From Hydnum rufescens UP504 (taxonomy: Eukaryota > Basidiomycota > Agaricomycetes > Cantharellales > Hydnaceae): 64,000 bases of DNA. A program made the translations under genes and the position numbers. The notes under the pieces were generated by a model. That model was not told the DNA's origin and ran no database searches. It saw only the letters and a list, made by a program, of their open reading frames with translations. Positions 11,862 to 22,789 of the stretch are shown here, piece by piece. The DNA lies in assembly GCA_014904985.1 (NCBI GenBank), contig MU128916.1, positions 240,696-304,695 of the forward strand. The letters run 5' to 3'. Each line of letters opens with the position of its first letter. Position 1 is the stretch's first letter.

Positions 11862-13040
11862 TTATTGCTCTATACCTGAGGGCCGGGGCTCAAAGCGAAC
11901 ATCCGCGGTCATGCCCTCCTGACCGAGATGGTCTACCGCTGTCAGTCGAACAGTCTCTTTCCCGCGGGACCATGTACCATGCAGCGTTACAGGTTTACCG
12001 ACCACGAGGGGATTCATGGCGCGGTATGAATATGACGATATTGTTTGCGAGGGAGACGTGTGTTTTGTCATGAGTTCCAGCAGCATCATCGCGGTAAGAG
12101 GTCCGTGCACCAGACGTTCTGCCCCATTGTATTTGATTAAGAATCCGGATTTGACTTGCGCTAGGGGGGATAGGCTTACCAGGGTGTCCATCAACCTTGC
12201 GACAGAATTCTGGGTCGAGGTGGATCATGTGGGCGTTGAATGCTGTTTTTATTGTCGTTAACGTTATATCCTCATTGGTGACAGAGAATTTAAAAGGCAC
12301 GTACTTAATGCCGAGAAGCGGAAGAGCATCGCTGGTGTTGGAACGAATGCAAAGGAGAAATGCGATAATGTGGGATCTGGACGAGGGGAACCACTTAGCG
12401 TGTCGTTGCCTCGGCTAACGCATCGAAAGCCACAGACCGAAGAACTGGACCACTTTGCGGACCGGTCGTGAACTCTCGCTCCTGGGGGGCAGAAACACAT
12501 GACTCCGCCTCTCAGTCACGGCCACGCCTACAGAATTGCTGAGCTGCTTGAGCTGCTCTACGAATACGAGCCCGGAGTCTTTCTTTTCTACATTTGAAAC
12601 CGTTGTTGTGCACTGCACATCTTGTCCAATCTTGAGGGGGTTTTTCGGATTGAAATCGAAGCGCCCCCTGCCCACATTCGGCGCGTGAGAAATGGCGGCG
12701 CGGCATAAGTTGAATCGGTCCCATCTTCATGAAGCTGATGCCCGGGGACTATGGGCGGGAATAGAATGAGATGATGGCCCAACGGCAAAGTGTCGCCCAT
12801 CTTTGGCTTGACGACTGGACCCCCCGTAGAGCCGTCGCGACTCGGGAGCGTCACGAAGAGCTGGTGGACCCGGTTAAGGTCGATTCGATCTTCTTCCAAT
12901 TTTCGAAAGTCCTTCATATTTCTCATCCAGGCTGTGATCTCGGCCGCCTGGTCCTCTGAGAAATGTCTTCGACCAGTTACTACCAGAGAGCCAAGACACC
13001 GGGGACGTAGTACATGTAGTTGGCCACCAATCCCAAGCAT
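11862..13040 (-). CDS. HTD2: Mitochondrial 3-hydroxyacyl-thioester dehydratase, HTD2/MaoC-like
   Basis: The N-terminus (MLGIGGQLHVLRPRCLGSL, then VVTGRRHFS) looks like a mitochondrial presequence. Family blocks follow in order: LPLGHHLILFPPI, TRRMWAGG, RFDFNPKNPLKIGQDVQCTT, VEQLKQLSNS, VAVTERRSHVFLPP, SFAFVPTPAMLFRFSALTFN, AHMIHLDPEFCRKVDGHP, ERLVHGPLTAMMLLELM, SYSYRAMNPLVVGKPVTLHG. Htd2 dehydrates 3-hydroxyacyl-ACP in mitochondrial type II fatty acid synthesis, which supplies octanoate for lipoate. Exons clear at the 3' end are 12118-11862, 12242-12180 and one ending at 12305. The frame changes right after MWAGG, at the G-run that is CCCCC on the plus strand at 12664-12668; one base appears to be missing. 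The splice near 12420-12450 is not resolved. Mesaconyl-CoA hydratase-like is the close alternative name. Confidence 0.8.
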
Positions 13041-13239
13041 ATCGGTTTTGTGAACGAAAATCCGGTGTCCTCCGCTACACCGCCACGCTTTAGCAATAGG
13101 GAGAGGAATGGTGGATCAGTCGTCGCCGTCGAAAAGGGGGCATCGGAACCAAATTCTGGCACGTGACTTCCCCCTTCAAAGAGAACCCTTTCGCCTCTAA
13201 TATTTCTCGTCTCGAAAAGCCAATCTCGGAGGGAAGACG
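13041..13239. promoter_or_regulatory. Compact bidirectional promoter, HTD2 / eIF3j
   Basis: About 200 bp separates the two start codons on opposite strands. A minus-strand ORF covers the interval but continues antisense and has no recognisable family, so I treat the stretch as promoter and 5' UTR. Confidence 0.4.
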
Positions 13240-14247
13240 ATGGGAGCATGGGGTCCAGATATATTTCTCATAAATTTCCGGCATTTATCACTGAGAATAC
13301 GTGTTGCAGACGAAGAATCAGAAGAGGAAGCTGTGACTTCCAAACCAACCATCCCTACTGCAGTGGCAGCTCCAAAACGTAGATTCGATGGGGAAGATGA
13401 AGACGATGAAATAGCAGTAAGGAAACGCAGAACGAATCGAAACTTGGAGTACACGCTGATCATGGCCATCGATGGATTCAGGATGATTGGGATGCCGCAT
13501 CTGATGATGAGGAAAATATCACTGCACCTGCTCCCGCCGCCCTCCCTCGCAAGAAGGGGACAGTAAAGGCGGCTATTGCGGCCAAAGAAGCTGAGAAGGC
13601 ACGACGGAAAGCGGCTGGTGAGGACGACGTAGAAGAAGAAGAGAGCGAGATAGACGAGATTGAGCAGAAACGACGCGACAAAGAACAAGAGATCGAAACA
13701 GACATCCTCAATGCTGCGAATCTCCTGGCCGGCACATCTGTCTCAAGTCCGTACTCCCCTTTTATTCTACGTGGGGCTAATAACTTGACCATATTTCTTT
13801 CTCTCAATTCCTAGATAAACCTGCCGAAGTACCCGGGATATCATCGTTTAACCCAAAGACTAAAGAAGAATTTACCGAGCTCTCAACTCGGTTGATCGAA
13901 CTCATCAAGCGGCATCAAGACAAGCCACTGTACGCCTCATTCGTCGAAACGCATGTCAAGGCCCTCGCCCTGCCACTAAAGGATGTAGACGTGCGGAAGG
14001 CTGCCAGCGCTCTCACAACCCTTGCGAACGAGAAGCAGAAAGAGCAACGCGACAAAACAAGTGGGAAGAAGAAGCCCAAGGCCAGCGCCAAGCCTGCACT
14101 CGGAGGAGCCAAATCACTAGCAAAGTAGGGATTAATCATTTTCCACATTGTCCGAAAATCATCACTCACCCCTTTACTTACTGAAGAATCGATACCGGGG
14201 CTTACGAGGAAGCATTGGATGACTTTACGAACGACGATTTCATGTAG
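13240..14247 (+). CDS. HCR1: Translation initiation factor eIF3 subunit J
   Basis: Exons: 13240-13252, 13310-13416, 13482-13746, 13815-14124, 14187-14247. The joined protein starts MGAWDEESEEEAV and carries the hallmark acidic Trp blocks RRFDGEDEDDEIADDWDAAS. A Lys/Glu-rich helix follows (AIAAKEAEKARRKAAGEDD), then the conserved C-terminal region DFNPK-like SSFNPKTKEEFTELSTRLIE and KRHQDKPLYASFVETHVKAL. The last exon codes for DTGAYEEALDDFTNDDFM. eIF3j (yeast Hcr1) is a loosely bound eIF3 subunit on the 40S decoding site and also helps 20S pre-rRNA processing and ribosome recycling. The first exon is only 13 nt, with a weak donor (gtccag), so the exact start is the least certain part. Confidence 0.88.
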
Positions 14248-14306
14248 TTACTCACTCCAGTGGCACTAATATCTGTATTGCCAATGTATCTAGGGAGGTT
14301 GATGTG

Positions 14307-16331
14307 CTAGTCCTCTCCACTTAGTTCCTCATCATCATCCACCACCCCAATGACACCTTCATTCGTCTTTTCTCGAAGTTCGCGACCAGCTTGAGCGAGT
14401 TTCGCTTTGAATGCCTTCCGCGCACCCATATTAGCACCTACCTCCCATATTTGAAGTTTGGCTTTCGACCCTCCCGCTGCAATCGTGAGGGGATCATCTG
14501 GAGACCACGTCACAGAGAATACCTTTCCCTGAGGAAAGCATTGTTAACCTTGATCCAAGCAATTCGTCTCATCGACCGACTACACGTACCACACCCAGGT
14601 CTCTCGAGGTGACCATGCTAACTTCTCGCTTCGACCCAACCTCCTCTATGTTCCAGATTTTGACGAGTTTGTCCGTCCCAGCAGTGGCAATACATCCCCG
14701 AATGTGAGGATTCACGTCAAGGCCAGACACGGCGCCATCGTGCGCGGATAGTGTGAAACGTGCTGGAGAAGGGGCGTTGAGGTCTGATGGCAGCGTCCGA
14801 GCGTCAAAGTTAAGGACAACCCCATTCTCTAAGGATACCTGTTGAGACATTTCACGGTCAACAATATTCATAACCAGTACGGATAAACCACACATGACTT
14901 ACAAAGAAACTGTGAGGATCCCAGGGATCCCACCGCAAGACTCAACATCGGCTCCAAGCACAGCTCCCACTCCAGCCGTCGGGGCCCTACTGTCGAACAT
15001 CCGCACAGTTCGATCATAGCTTCCAGTGAGAAGCACAGTTGGCTCGGCAGGGTTCCATTGTACAGCCTGCACTTTATCTTTATGGACATCGAACGAGCGA
15101 ATGGCTGGGCTCGTAGATTCCCGGGACAAATCCCACAGCTTGACAGTCTTGTCTGCTGACGCCGATGCTATTAAATTTCGATGCGCGCGATTCCATGAAA
15201 GGCCGAGAACGGCATCGACGTGATACTCTGCATTTGCCTTCCGCGCTTTTTCCTTCTTCCGCTTCTTCTTGCCCGTCCCCAGTGGAGTGGGCACGTGCTC
15301 CCGCGATTTATCTGGGCGGCCAAGAATTCCATCAGGGTAAAGGCCATCAATAGTGTCGAGGGACCAGATCTCAATCTCAGGGTCAAACGTGCCGACGGCG
15401 ATGTAATTTCCTGTTTTCGTGGAGGACTCGGCCGTCACCGACGGTGCGTAGTCAAGCCACTCGAGGCACAGGGGGAAAGATGGTAACATTAGGTCGTGGT
15501 GGACATAGAGGTTATCTTGAGATTCGTCATAGACATAAATTTCGAGTTGGGAGATGTCGTCTTCCGTTTTGGCGACGACGAGGAGGTTATCTGTTGGCAG
15601 GATTTCAAGCTCTTCTCGTTCTTCATCGTCGTCCTACGCGTTTAAGCCCCTCATCATATCAGGAAAATCTGAGTGGAGTCGCCTGCCAAACTTACGTCTT
15701 TTAGTGTAATATATGGATCGTCCTCATTGTCACGATAATAGGTTAACCCTTTGATATTGCTAAATGGCCCAGTGGCTATGAACGTCGCGTAAGGATTGAG
15801 AATAGATCAGTGAGCACCATAACTGGAGGACCTACCGACTTCGGTATCCTCATCGTAGGTATCCAAATTATACTGTGATAGGTCATTCGGATCGGATTTA
15901 GCCACTGGAACTGGATCTTCATCCATCCGATCCTCCGTATCTATCATATCTGCGCCCCCATGATCAGATGACACGCTATCAAAAACAATCGGTTTCAATG
16001 CGGTCAATCCCAGCAACGAATAATAAGCTCAACTCTTCCCATTGGCCATCCCCGTCCACATCCTCCGCATCTTCATCCTCCAAGTCTTTCCCCATGGTAG
16101 CGGCGAGTTTGCTAGCGCGCTCGAGCTCTAACCTGGCATCTTCAATCTCAATACGCGCCAACGCGCTCACCCGACTCAATTCTTTCTCGTCGAGCACATA
16201 TTTTGCGGGATGCTGCACTGACACACCTAATTGGCAAAAAATTACGTTCAGGAACAACGGTGTAATCTCCCGCATAGTTCTGATAACTAACCTCTGCGGA
16301 CCCAGGCTGTCGCGCTGATCAAGCTGCTCAT
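14307..16331 (-). CDS. PWP1: PWP1, WD40 ribosome-biogenesis protein
   Basis: The start reads MSSLISATAWVRRGVSVQHP, then AKYVLDEKELSRVSALARIE, typical of PWP1. An acidic segment (DMIDTEDRMDEDP, YDEDTEV) precedes GPFSNIKGLTYYRDNEDDP. WD40 repeats follow: NYIAVGTFDPEIEIWSLDTI, HVDAVLGLSWNRAHRNLIAS with DKTVKLWDLS, VQAVQWNPAEPTVLLTGSYD, GCIATAGTDKLVKIWNIEE and AAGGSKAKLQIWEVG. A Lys-rich insert (GTGKKKRKKEKARKA) lies between repeats, as in yeast Pwp1. The tail ends GVVDDDEELSGED. Pwp1 is a nucleolar factor of 60S subunit assembly. The intron after exon 1 runs from the RR codons at about 16284 to about 16228. The downstream neighbour eIF3j ends only 59 bp away, tail to tail. Confidence 0.9.
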
Positions 16332-16676
16332 CCCCTTTGGCCTGAAAATATGGATACGGCTGTGGCCGGGACGCGGTAAAATCCGTAATCCACTAGAGGC
16401 ACAGCCTCTTCTGGCTCAGGGTACCGCTCAAATGTGGGTGAGCTCGCGCGTGCTCGACAGCCTTGGGCGGCTGTTTTCAGGCTACTATAACTGGTACCAC
16501 ACAGCAGCTAGCGTACAGTTTGCGCGGTGTTCCCACGGGTCCACGCTCACAGCCACGCGAAATTTACAATTTGGGAAGCCTAACCTTGCGAGCCCGACCA
16601 ACATGAGCTTCGACATCAAGCAGCCGAGAGTCCAAGGTGACATTTTGATCTCATATCAAGATCATTGTTTTCAGAA
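16332..16676. other. Upstream region of PWP1 and 3' flank of the BioF-like gene
   Basis: This stretch carries the PWP1 promoter and the 3' flank of the next minus-strand gene. It has no recognisable coding sequence on either strand. Confidence 0.35.
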
Positions 16677-18159
16677 TCACAAACGCGACCCCACAGTCGG
16701 AACACCACCGGTGAGCCCTTCAGTGGTCCTTGAGGACTCTTTCTTCGCCCATTGAAGGATCGCCTCCAACAACCCATCCACGTGTGCCTGGGTGTTCCCT
16801 GCATGGACGCACACCCGTACACGTTCTTCCCCCAAAGGAACTGTAGGATGCCTGATCGGACGTGCGAGAAAATGTTTGGATTGCAAGTAGGAAGCGAGTG
16901 AGAGTGCATTGCGCGTGAGGAGGGGTATGATCGGGGACGTGAGATGAGCGGTGGGAGATTGTTTGCATTGAGGGTCCGGAGGGAGTGTTACAGGAGAGTT
17001 CTCCACCAAACTGAGTTCCACCCGCAAGCGAGTGAGCAAGTACTCAGACAGTGATAATAACCGTGCTGAGAGCTACCGCGACGATGTGAGAGGTGAGATA
17101 GGACTCGAAAAGAGACTGACTTTGGAGGCTATCCCTAGTTCTAACATTTCTAATGAACATCGCATCGCAATAATATTATAATTCGCCAAAGAGGTTGTAT
17201 AAATCAAAGACCGGGCATAGTTAATGAGATACTCCCGAATCAGCGGGGTAGTAAAGATAACGGCTGCATGATGCCATTCGCCAGGTGAGAGTGCTGATTT
17301 TATGATCGTTGACTATATGCACATGCCTCCATTGCTCGCCAGGGCTTTCCCAAACGTATGCAATCGTACTAGAATACGACTTTCAAGACCCAGCATCGAG
17401 ACAACGCCACGTCCGTTAGGCCCGTATATTCCCGTCGCGTGCGCCTCATCGACCACTAAATGACCATTTCCCATGGGGAAAAGACTCTCCACAATGGGAC
17501 ATACTCATCCAAGGGAGCAATATCACCATCCATGGAGTATAAAGACTCTACGGCGATAAATACGCAAGATTTGCCTTCACGAATAGCTCTTTGACTCCCT
17601 AGGATGTCTACCAGCTTTCTCGCAGAGAACTGGGCGAACTGTGTCGGAAGGGGATACGCAAGTCTGATCCAACCCTTGATGCACGCATGCCATCGTGAAC
17701 GGAAGCGTGTATGAAAGAATCATAGACGATCGCATCCCCTTTTGTGGAACTGAAGAGAAGAAACCGGAATTGGCGTCAAATCCAGAGTTAAATAGGAGGG
17801 CAGAGGGTGCATTGAAGAAGGATGCCAAGTTGGGACTCTAATAATATGTGCTGGTGAGAAGTCCCGTCTAACAGTCGAGATCCCCCCGATCCAAGAATCT
17901 CATCTGTCCCAGAGATGGCCGACCGGAAACGATCAAGCAGATGGGGGCTCTTAGACAGGCTCAAATAATCGTTGGAACTGAAGTCGACGAGGGCGGATGG
18001 GGATGACAACTTGCGCAGAATATTCCGCTCCTGGCGGGACTTCAGCTTGTCTCTCACTCGCTGTTCCAGGGGACCGATGGCCATCGTGGATTTGGAGGAG
18101 ATCTTGTCCGGTGACCTCCAGAGGCAACGGCTCGGCAACTCCCGTCCTGTGCGAAACAA
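16677..18159 (-). pseudogene. BioF/AONS-like PLP alpha-oxoamine synthase, frame-broken
   Basis: Sequence blocks span a whole 8-amino-7-oxononanoate synthase-like enzyme: VDFSSNDYLSLSKSPHL, GSGGSRLLDGTSHQH, FFNAPSALLFNSGFDANSG, GDAIVYDSFIHASVHDGMRA, SCVFIAVESLYSMDGDIAPL, HLVVDEAHATGIYGPNGRG, LHTFGKALASNG, YARSLIYTTSLANYN, TSPIIPLL, RPIRHPTVPLGEERVRVCVH and AGNTQAHVDGLLEAI. The His in HATG and Lys in HTFGKA match the PLP-binding His and the catalytic Lys. AONS joins pimeloyl thioester to alanine in biotin synthesis. Reading these blocks needs at least four single-base frame corrections, near 17830, 17738, 17625 and 17495, so no continuous ORF exists. One intron near 17319 appears to start with GC, and another removes a TAG before LSARLLSLSEYLL. 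It is either a decaying gene or sequence with errors; a closely related CoA-using synthase is possible. Confidence 0.7.
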
Positions 18160-18268
18160 GAGTCTAGCTTTTGGTCAAGACCACAAGTCTCGTGTGAACC
18201 AGGGGTAGAACACGTATAGACAAGATATAAAGGCTGTCACACCATGGATCTCCTCTTTAAGCCCACCT
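18160..18268. promoter_or_regulatory. Short divergent promoter, BioF-like / DPBB protein
   Basis: Only 109 bp separates the two start codons. A TATA-like tatagacaagatataaag lies near 18216-18233, upstream of the plus-strand gene and suitably placed for it. Confidence 0.4.
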
Positions 18269-19239
18269 ATGAAATTCTCCAAAGCAATTCCAGCGATTGC
18301 CTGGGCTGTCGCGCAGCGTGTGGACGCGACTCCCGTTTTAGGATATCCCCTTTCGCCAAATCCTAGTGGAAATGGCCTTGCAATGCGTTCTACATATACG
18401 GGTTCGGACTCCTGGCAAGCTTCTTCCTCTCACCCTACCAGGGCTCGGGACCATGCACGAAACCCCTGGCATCTGCCCCATCCTCACAACCATTCACACC
18501 ATCATCGCCCACCAACTCATGCAAATGCACACCCAAATCGTTTGGATCGCCCTCATTCGCCATCCACAAACCTCAACGTTGTTGGTAGTAATGGTGTTGA
18601 GATCGACATCGTGCCTGGAGGCTGGACGAATCCTACTGCTCACCCTGGACCCAAGATCCCAACGGCCGAGTCCCATCCAATAGCAACTCCGTCATCGGAC
18701 GGAGTGGGTATTGAACCCCCTTCCCACGATGGCTGGAGGGATGCAACCATGTCGTGGTATGATGGCAAAGTATTACAAGAGTGGGCACGTTCCCTCAGTA
18801 CTTTCTTGGAATTCATATTTATACGGTCCCATTTTTTCAGTCCGCCTGTTATAACGGGGCAGAGGGGCCAGGTGGCCGCCAAGCTCCCGATTATCAGCCA
18901 ACAGATTCATCGCTCATTGCTGCCGTGGTCCGGGACTATCGATACGCCTCATGCTATGATTTTATAGAACTCGCACGCTTCCCAACTGCCCCCGATTCTG
19001 ATCCAAGGTCATCCACTTCACGACCAATGGCTTCCGTGGTCGTCCAAGTAGTAGATGTGTGCGGAGATGGGTGCTGGGCTGGAAAGAACGCGACGTGGTT
19101 CGACCTTACCAAGGGGGCCTTTGAGAGACTTTATGACGAGGACGCTGGTGTTGTCAATATTCGATGGAGAACAGTTGGAAAGGAGGCAATCAGGGAAGAA
19201 GATCTCAATCGGTATCCCAGCTGGCCCAGCTTTGAATAG
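18269..19239 (+). CDS. Secreted double-psi beta-barrel (expansin/RlpA-like) protein
   Basis: Exon 1 is 18269 to about 18770 and exon 2 runs from about 18841 to 19239. A cleavable signal peptide is likely (MKFSKAIPAIAWAVAQRVDA). A low-complexity region rich in His, Pro and Asn follows (HLPHPHNHSHHHRPPTHAN and on). The C-terminal domain joins across the intron as MSWYDGK-SACYNGAEGPG, then SSLIAAVVRDYRYASCYDFI, VVVQVVDVCGDGCWAGKNAT, WFDLTKGAFERLYDEDAGVV and NIRWRTVG. This matches fungal DPBB proteins of the expansin/barwin/RlpA group; they are secreted and often linked to cell walls, and many lack known catalysis. The His-rich spacer is unusual and could bind metal. The reading frame over the intron (donor gtatta) is the only uncertain point. 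Confidence 0.8.
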
Positions 19240-19388
19240 CAGCACTCAAGACCACAAGAAGCCCTAAGTAAGGCTTTGGAATAGAAATTATAGACCTCAT
19301 CCCAGCTACATCCTTGTCATGGTTATGATACACGTTGTGCATGATAGTCTACATGTGATTGATCCAATCTGAAAGTCGTCCAGATCAC

Positions 19389-21246
19389 TCAGTAGAAAGC
19401 TCTCCTTCCCTGAACCCGAGATTCTTCTTCGCCTGTAGGATAGCATGTAAACTTGTGGAAACCAATATAGCAGAATCCTACTGGCCTCCATTACGACACT
19501 TGCGGTCAAACTGACCGTGCCATCAACCCCATCGCATTCAATTACCCACTTTGTGGGTAGATCCGGGACGTAGGGGCACAAATCATCAGGCAAAAAACCC
19601 CCATGACCGGCGATGAACCGCTCACGCGCGGCCATTTCCTCTAAAAGTAATCGTAAAAGTGCCTGTGAGGAGCGAGCGACGACACAAACAAAGGCCGACA
19701 CACCATCTCTGAGGCTGTTCAACTGTGCAGACCATCCATCTATCAAAGCTTGGACCGTTTGCCGATACCGGCTTCTTCTGTCCATCTCAATAATGAGGTG
19801 ATCGTATGCCAGTTGATATGAGTGGTACGTTTCCTCGAGTTCTTGCAATGACTGATGGTGCCCTTCCAGAGTTTCATGTATAGTTGTCGCGTCTCTCTGC
19901 AACGGATATGTCAAAGGGAACGGCCAACGATTACGCACTGCACAAACCTGCATTCCGCAGTTTAATTCTAACATGGCATCCATGGTTGATTCTAGGGCCT
20001 CCAGTTGTGCTACAGAGTCATGAAGAGTTTCGAAAGATACCTGAGAAGCGTCTCGATAGGAAGCGATCTGTTCACTGTGAGTTGAGGACTTGAGCTATAG
20101 GTGCACGACTTTCAAAGAGGAGGATAGGCTACGAACTTGGTCTGTTCGATAGCCCTCACGGAGGCCTCTAGCTCCGCGATGATGGTCGGTAGCTCGTTGG
20201 TATCCCGTAAAAAAACTGTGATGAATCATAAAAATCTGCTGTCTTCGGCGTTTACAAGGAGAGAATGGACCTTCCATATCCTCTGGGCTGAACGATTGAC
20301 CGAGCTCTTCGTCCCGGAGAGCGCGTGACATTTGGTCATAATGGCAGTCAAATTTTCAAGACGCGAGGCCATTTCGGAAGCAGTATCCTCTTGATCGAGG
20401 AGTAATTGGTTCAGTGGTCGCGGCGGCACGACTACTGACGGGAGAGAATTCCGAATGTCAGCTACTTGCTTGTTGAGAGCTGCTGGATGCATCGCAGTCG
20501 ACGCGAGGACATCCTATAGGGGCCCAACGTGCACATGGCTGAGATTGGGAGGAATAGAACCCAATAGACCAAATGAACGTACATCTAAGACGTTTCTGTC
20601 CTCGTCCATTCGTTCAAGGGCCTCCTCTATGCCCTTTTCATCCACGAAATCCCGTAGAGTCTTCCATTTAGCCTTCGAATCATGGGGGCCATTAGCAGTG
20701 GTTTCCCCTTCGGGATGTTTCTGTACGGGCTCGGAAAGAGAATGCTGGCTACCAAAAAGAGACGAGCCAGAGGATATTTGGTGTAGTCCTGGTGGAACAG
20801 GTTGTGAGCCAAGAGACTCGAGAATGGCATCTAGGGATTGATTTCGCTCTGCACGGAGAGCATCCCATCCCTGCTTGTCAAATACATTATCAGTTCACAT
20901 ATGCTCAAGGAAACTTGCGACAGGCTACCTGCCCTTGCTTCTTCGAGTAATTTGGTCCGCTGCGAACTTAAACTTTTCGCAACGGCCGTAGCTAGCTTCA
21001 CAAAAACACAAATGAGCTGGAGGAAGACTCATAGAAATTCCAGATAAGACATACGGCAAGTTGGTCCAAGATACCGTCTAACAGCCATTTCGTCTTGGCG
21101 TCAAGTGCAAGCACGTCTACAAGCGTATTCGCTGATGTAGCCGACAGTCCACTCGCATGGGCACATAGCGCCTGCCCATGAGCAAGAGCTTTCTTCGAGT
21201 ACAAGAAATGGGATACTAGCGATTCTGGCTTGCCCTCCTCTACCAT
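19389..21246 (-). CDS. ATG17: Autophagy scaffold ATG17
   Basis: The N-terminal block after MVEEGKPE reads LVSHFLYSKKALAHGQALC, then SANTLVDVLALDAKTKWLLD, a signature of Atg17. A coiled-coil body follows: QGWDALRAERNQSLDAILES, RPLNQLLLDQEDTASEMASR, LENLTAIMTKCHALRDEELG with FSPEDMEG, and LEGHHQSLQELEETYHSYQL. The C-terminal part shows EEMAARERFIAGHGGFLPDD followed by LCPYVPDLPTKW, matching the late conserved segment of the family. In yeast Atg17 dimers with Atg29-Atg31 scaffold the Atg1 complex at the pre-autophagosomal site. Several introns lie at about 20990, 20880, 20510, 20280, 20090 and 19990. The last intron and stop are uncertain: a final exon ending at 19389 fits, but an unspliced reading would continue to 19306. 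Confidence 0.78.
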
Positions 21247-21424
21247 TCTATCAAGCTAGCGTCACGCCAAGTCACACTTCTCGGCAGTCCCCGTGAAATA
21301 TCGCGCAAAAAAATGTTGGCGCTGGGCGTAGCCTGGATCACACTTTAATTTTTTGCTCTGACCCGTGCTGTGGATCACCATTCCAATCTATTCCCCACTC
21401 TTTCACCCTGGAAATACGATATCA

Positions 21425-21771
21425 ATGTCCCGGATAATGCGTCAATTACCTACCTCTTTCTGCATCAGTGCATCTTGTACCCGATCTGTGGTAACACGGA
21501 ACATCCAGGCTGGACGATTCCATTCCAAGACTCCAAGTCCCAGTCAGAGACCCCTGCTGCCAACCGTTTGGACGTACTGTCTGATGTCGATCGTAGGATC
21601 CGTCGCGCGTCACAGCTGACGCCCGGAAACGCACGCCGACTCCCGAGCCCCTTCGGGATTCAGATTGGGAGCATAAAACAGAACTTATCGATGAACATAC
21701 GGTCAAAATGGGGCAGTATTCCGTTTGCCAATGGAAGGTGTTACAATCACATGACAAAACGTCTCTGACAT
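21425..21771 (+). CDS. Possible small mitochondrial protein, unrecognised
   Basis: From the ATG at 21425 the sequence reads MSRIMRQLPTSFCISASCTR, then SVVTRNIQAGRFHSKTPS, an Arg/Ser-rich, acid-free start like a mitochondrial presequence, then LPTVWTYCLMSI. A 69-nt candidate intron (gtaggatcc...attcag, about 21592-21660) would join it to IGSIKQNLSMN and a stop near 21771. Another frame over 21370-21700 is also open. I cannot name a family, and the downstream exon choice is a guess. It lies head-to-head with ATG17, 178 bp from that gene's start codon. Confidence 0.3.
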
Positions 21772-22052
21772 GAAAGCTTCCTGTTGGATTCGACTCACGG
21801 TGGTATGATCGCATCTCTGGTCACTAGTGCATCACTAACTCCCCAGGGGTACCAACGAAACTTTCGGGTTACAATTACAGTGTATTACTCTTGACGCGGA
21901 TACCAAGGATGTCAATTTCGTGAAGAACAATGCGCCTCTCTTATGCCTTTTCTTTGGGTAACCTGCATCCTCGACATGGATATGAGTCACTCTAACCACG
22001 TGTTTCCCTTACTCCATCTCGTTCAGAAGATCATCGAAACCGACTGTATACC
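21772..22052. other. Unassigned interval
   Basis: No gene is supported here. Further exons of the preceding small gene may lie in this stretch, but I see no splice pair that yields a recognisable protein. Confidence 0.3.
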
Positions 22053-22623
22053 CTAGTCCCAGACTCGTACTCTGCGGATTCGACGCTCAGGCTGTGGGCT
22101 CTCGGCGATGACATCCACCAGCGTGTCCGACTGCCCGTTCTCTACGTTATTGATTACTGTGGCCTTTGCACGGGAGATGAGAGGTTTTATAGCGAGTGCG
22201 AGTTCTTTAGGATGTACGCCAAGCTGCTCTGCAAGGTCTCGGATACGTGCTTCTATACTGGCCTCCGAATCTCCCCGTAATGACTGGATGCGACTGGTAG
22301 CGCGGTTGGGAATGGACCTGCGAGAGGAAAGTTGGCCCACCCACAGTATCTATTTTCCTAGAATGATGACGAGTAAAATGTAATGACCGATAAAGCAGCA
22401 GTACATTACGTTTGAGAAACGCGTAAACTCACTGTATCTTCGCGAAGTAGACGCGCCACGCAAGGAAAAACACGACGCCGACGAGCAAGGCATAGACTAC
22501 GGTCGGAAGGGACGTGCGGGCAAGTGGGGGAGAAACCTCTCGTCTGAGTGCCGTCTTCCCCTTTCGCGGCGACGGGAGGTCTTTTGACGCATCCTTCCTC
22601 GCTGCTCGCTGCCGTGTCATCAT
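22053..22623 (-). CDS. Small single-pass membrane protein, unknown function
   Basis: Exon 1 is 22623-22433 and exon 2 is 22317-22053, joined in phase 2 to give about 151 residues. A basic N-terminus (MMTRQRAARKDASKDLPSPR) precedes one hydrophobic helix, TVVYALLVGVVFFLAWRVYF, at about residues 41-60. After it come AKIQ-SIPNRATSRIQSLRG, EASIEARIRDLAEQLGVHPK and ELALAIKPLISRAK, a soluble helical part, ending RRIRRVRVWD. The positive charge before the helix suggests that the N-terminus stays in the cytosol. I do not recognise the family. The clean splice (gtgagt...cgcag) and balanced composition support a real gene. Confidence 0.6.
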
Positions 22624-22789
22624 TGTGTGAGTCGCTGATATATTGTACTTCGCTGGAGGGCAGAATCGATTGTTGGCGCTGTGAAGTCACTGACGTCACA
22701 GCTTGGGGGTAAACTCCGAATTACGGAAGTAACTACAAGCAGCTTATGATACAGTGAGTGAAAGCCAGACGAGAACGAGACCATAGGAT

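Noticed and set aside
12980..13249. Minus-strand ORF starting MLPSSSLRDWLFETR
   Set aside because: It covers the HTD2/eIF3j promoter and overlaps the HTD2 start in another frame, with no recognisable domain.
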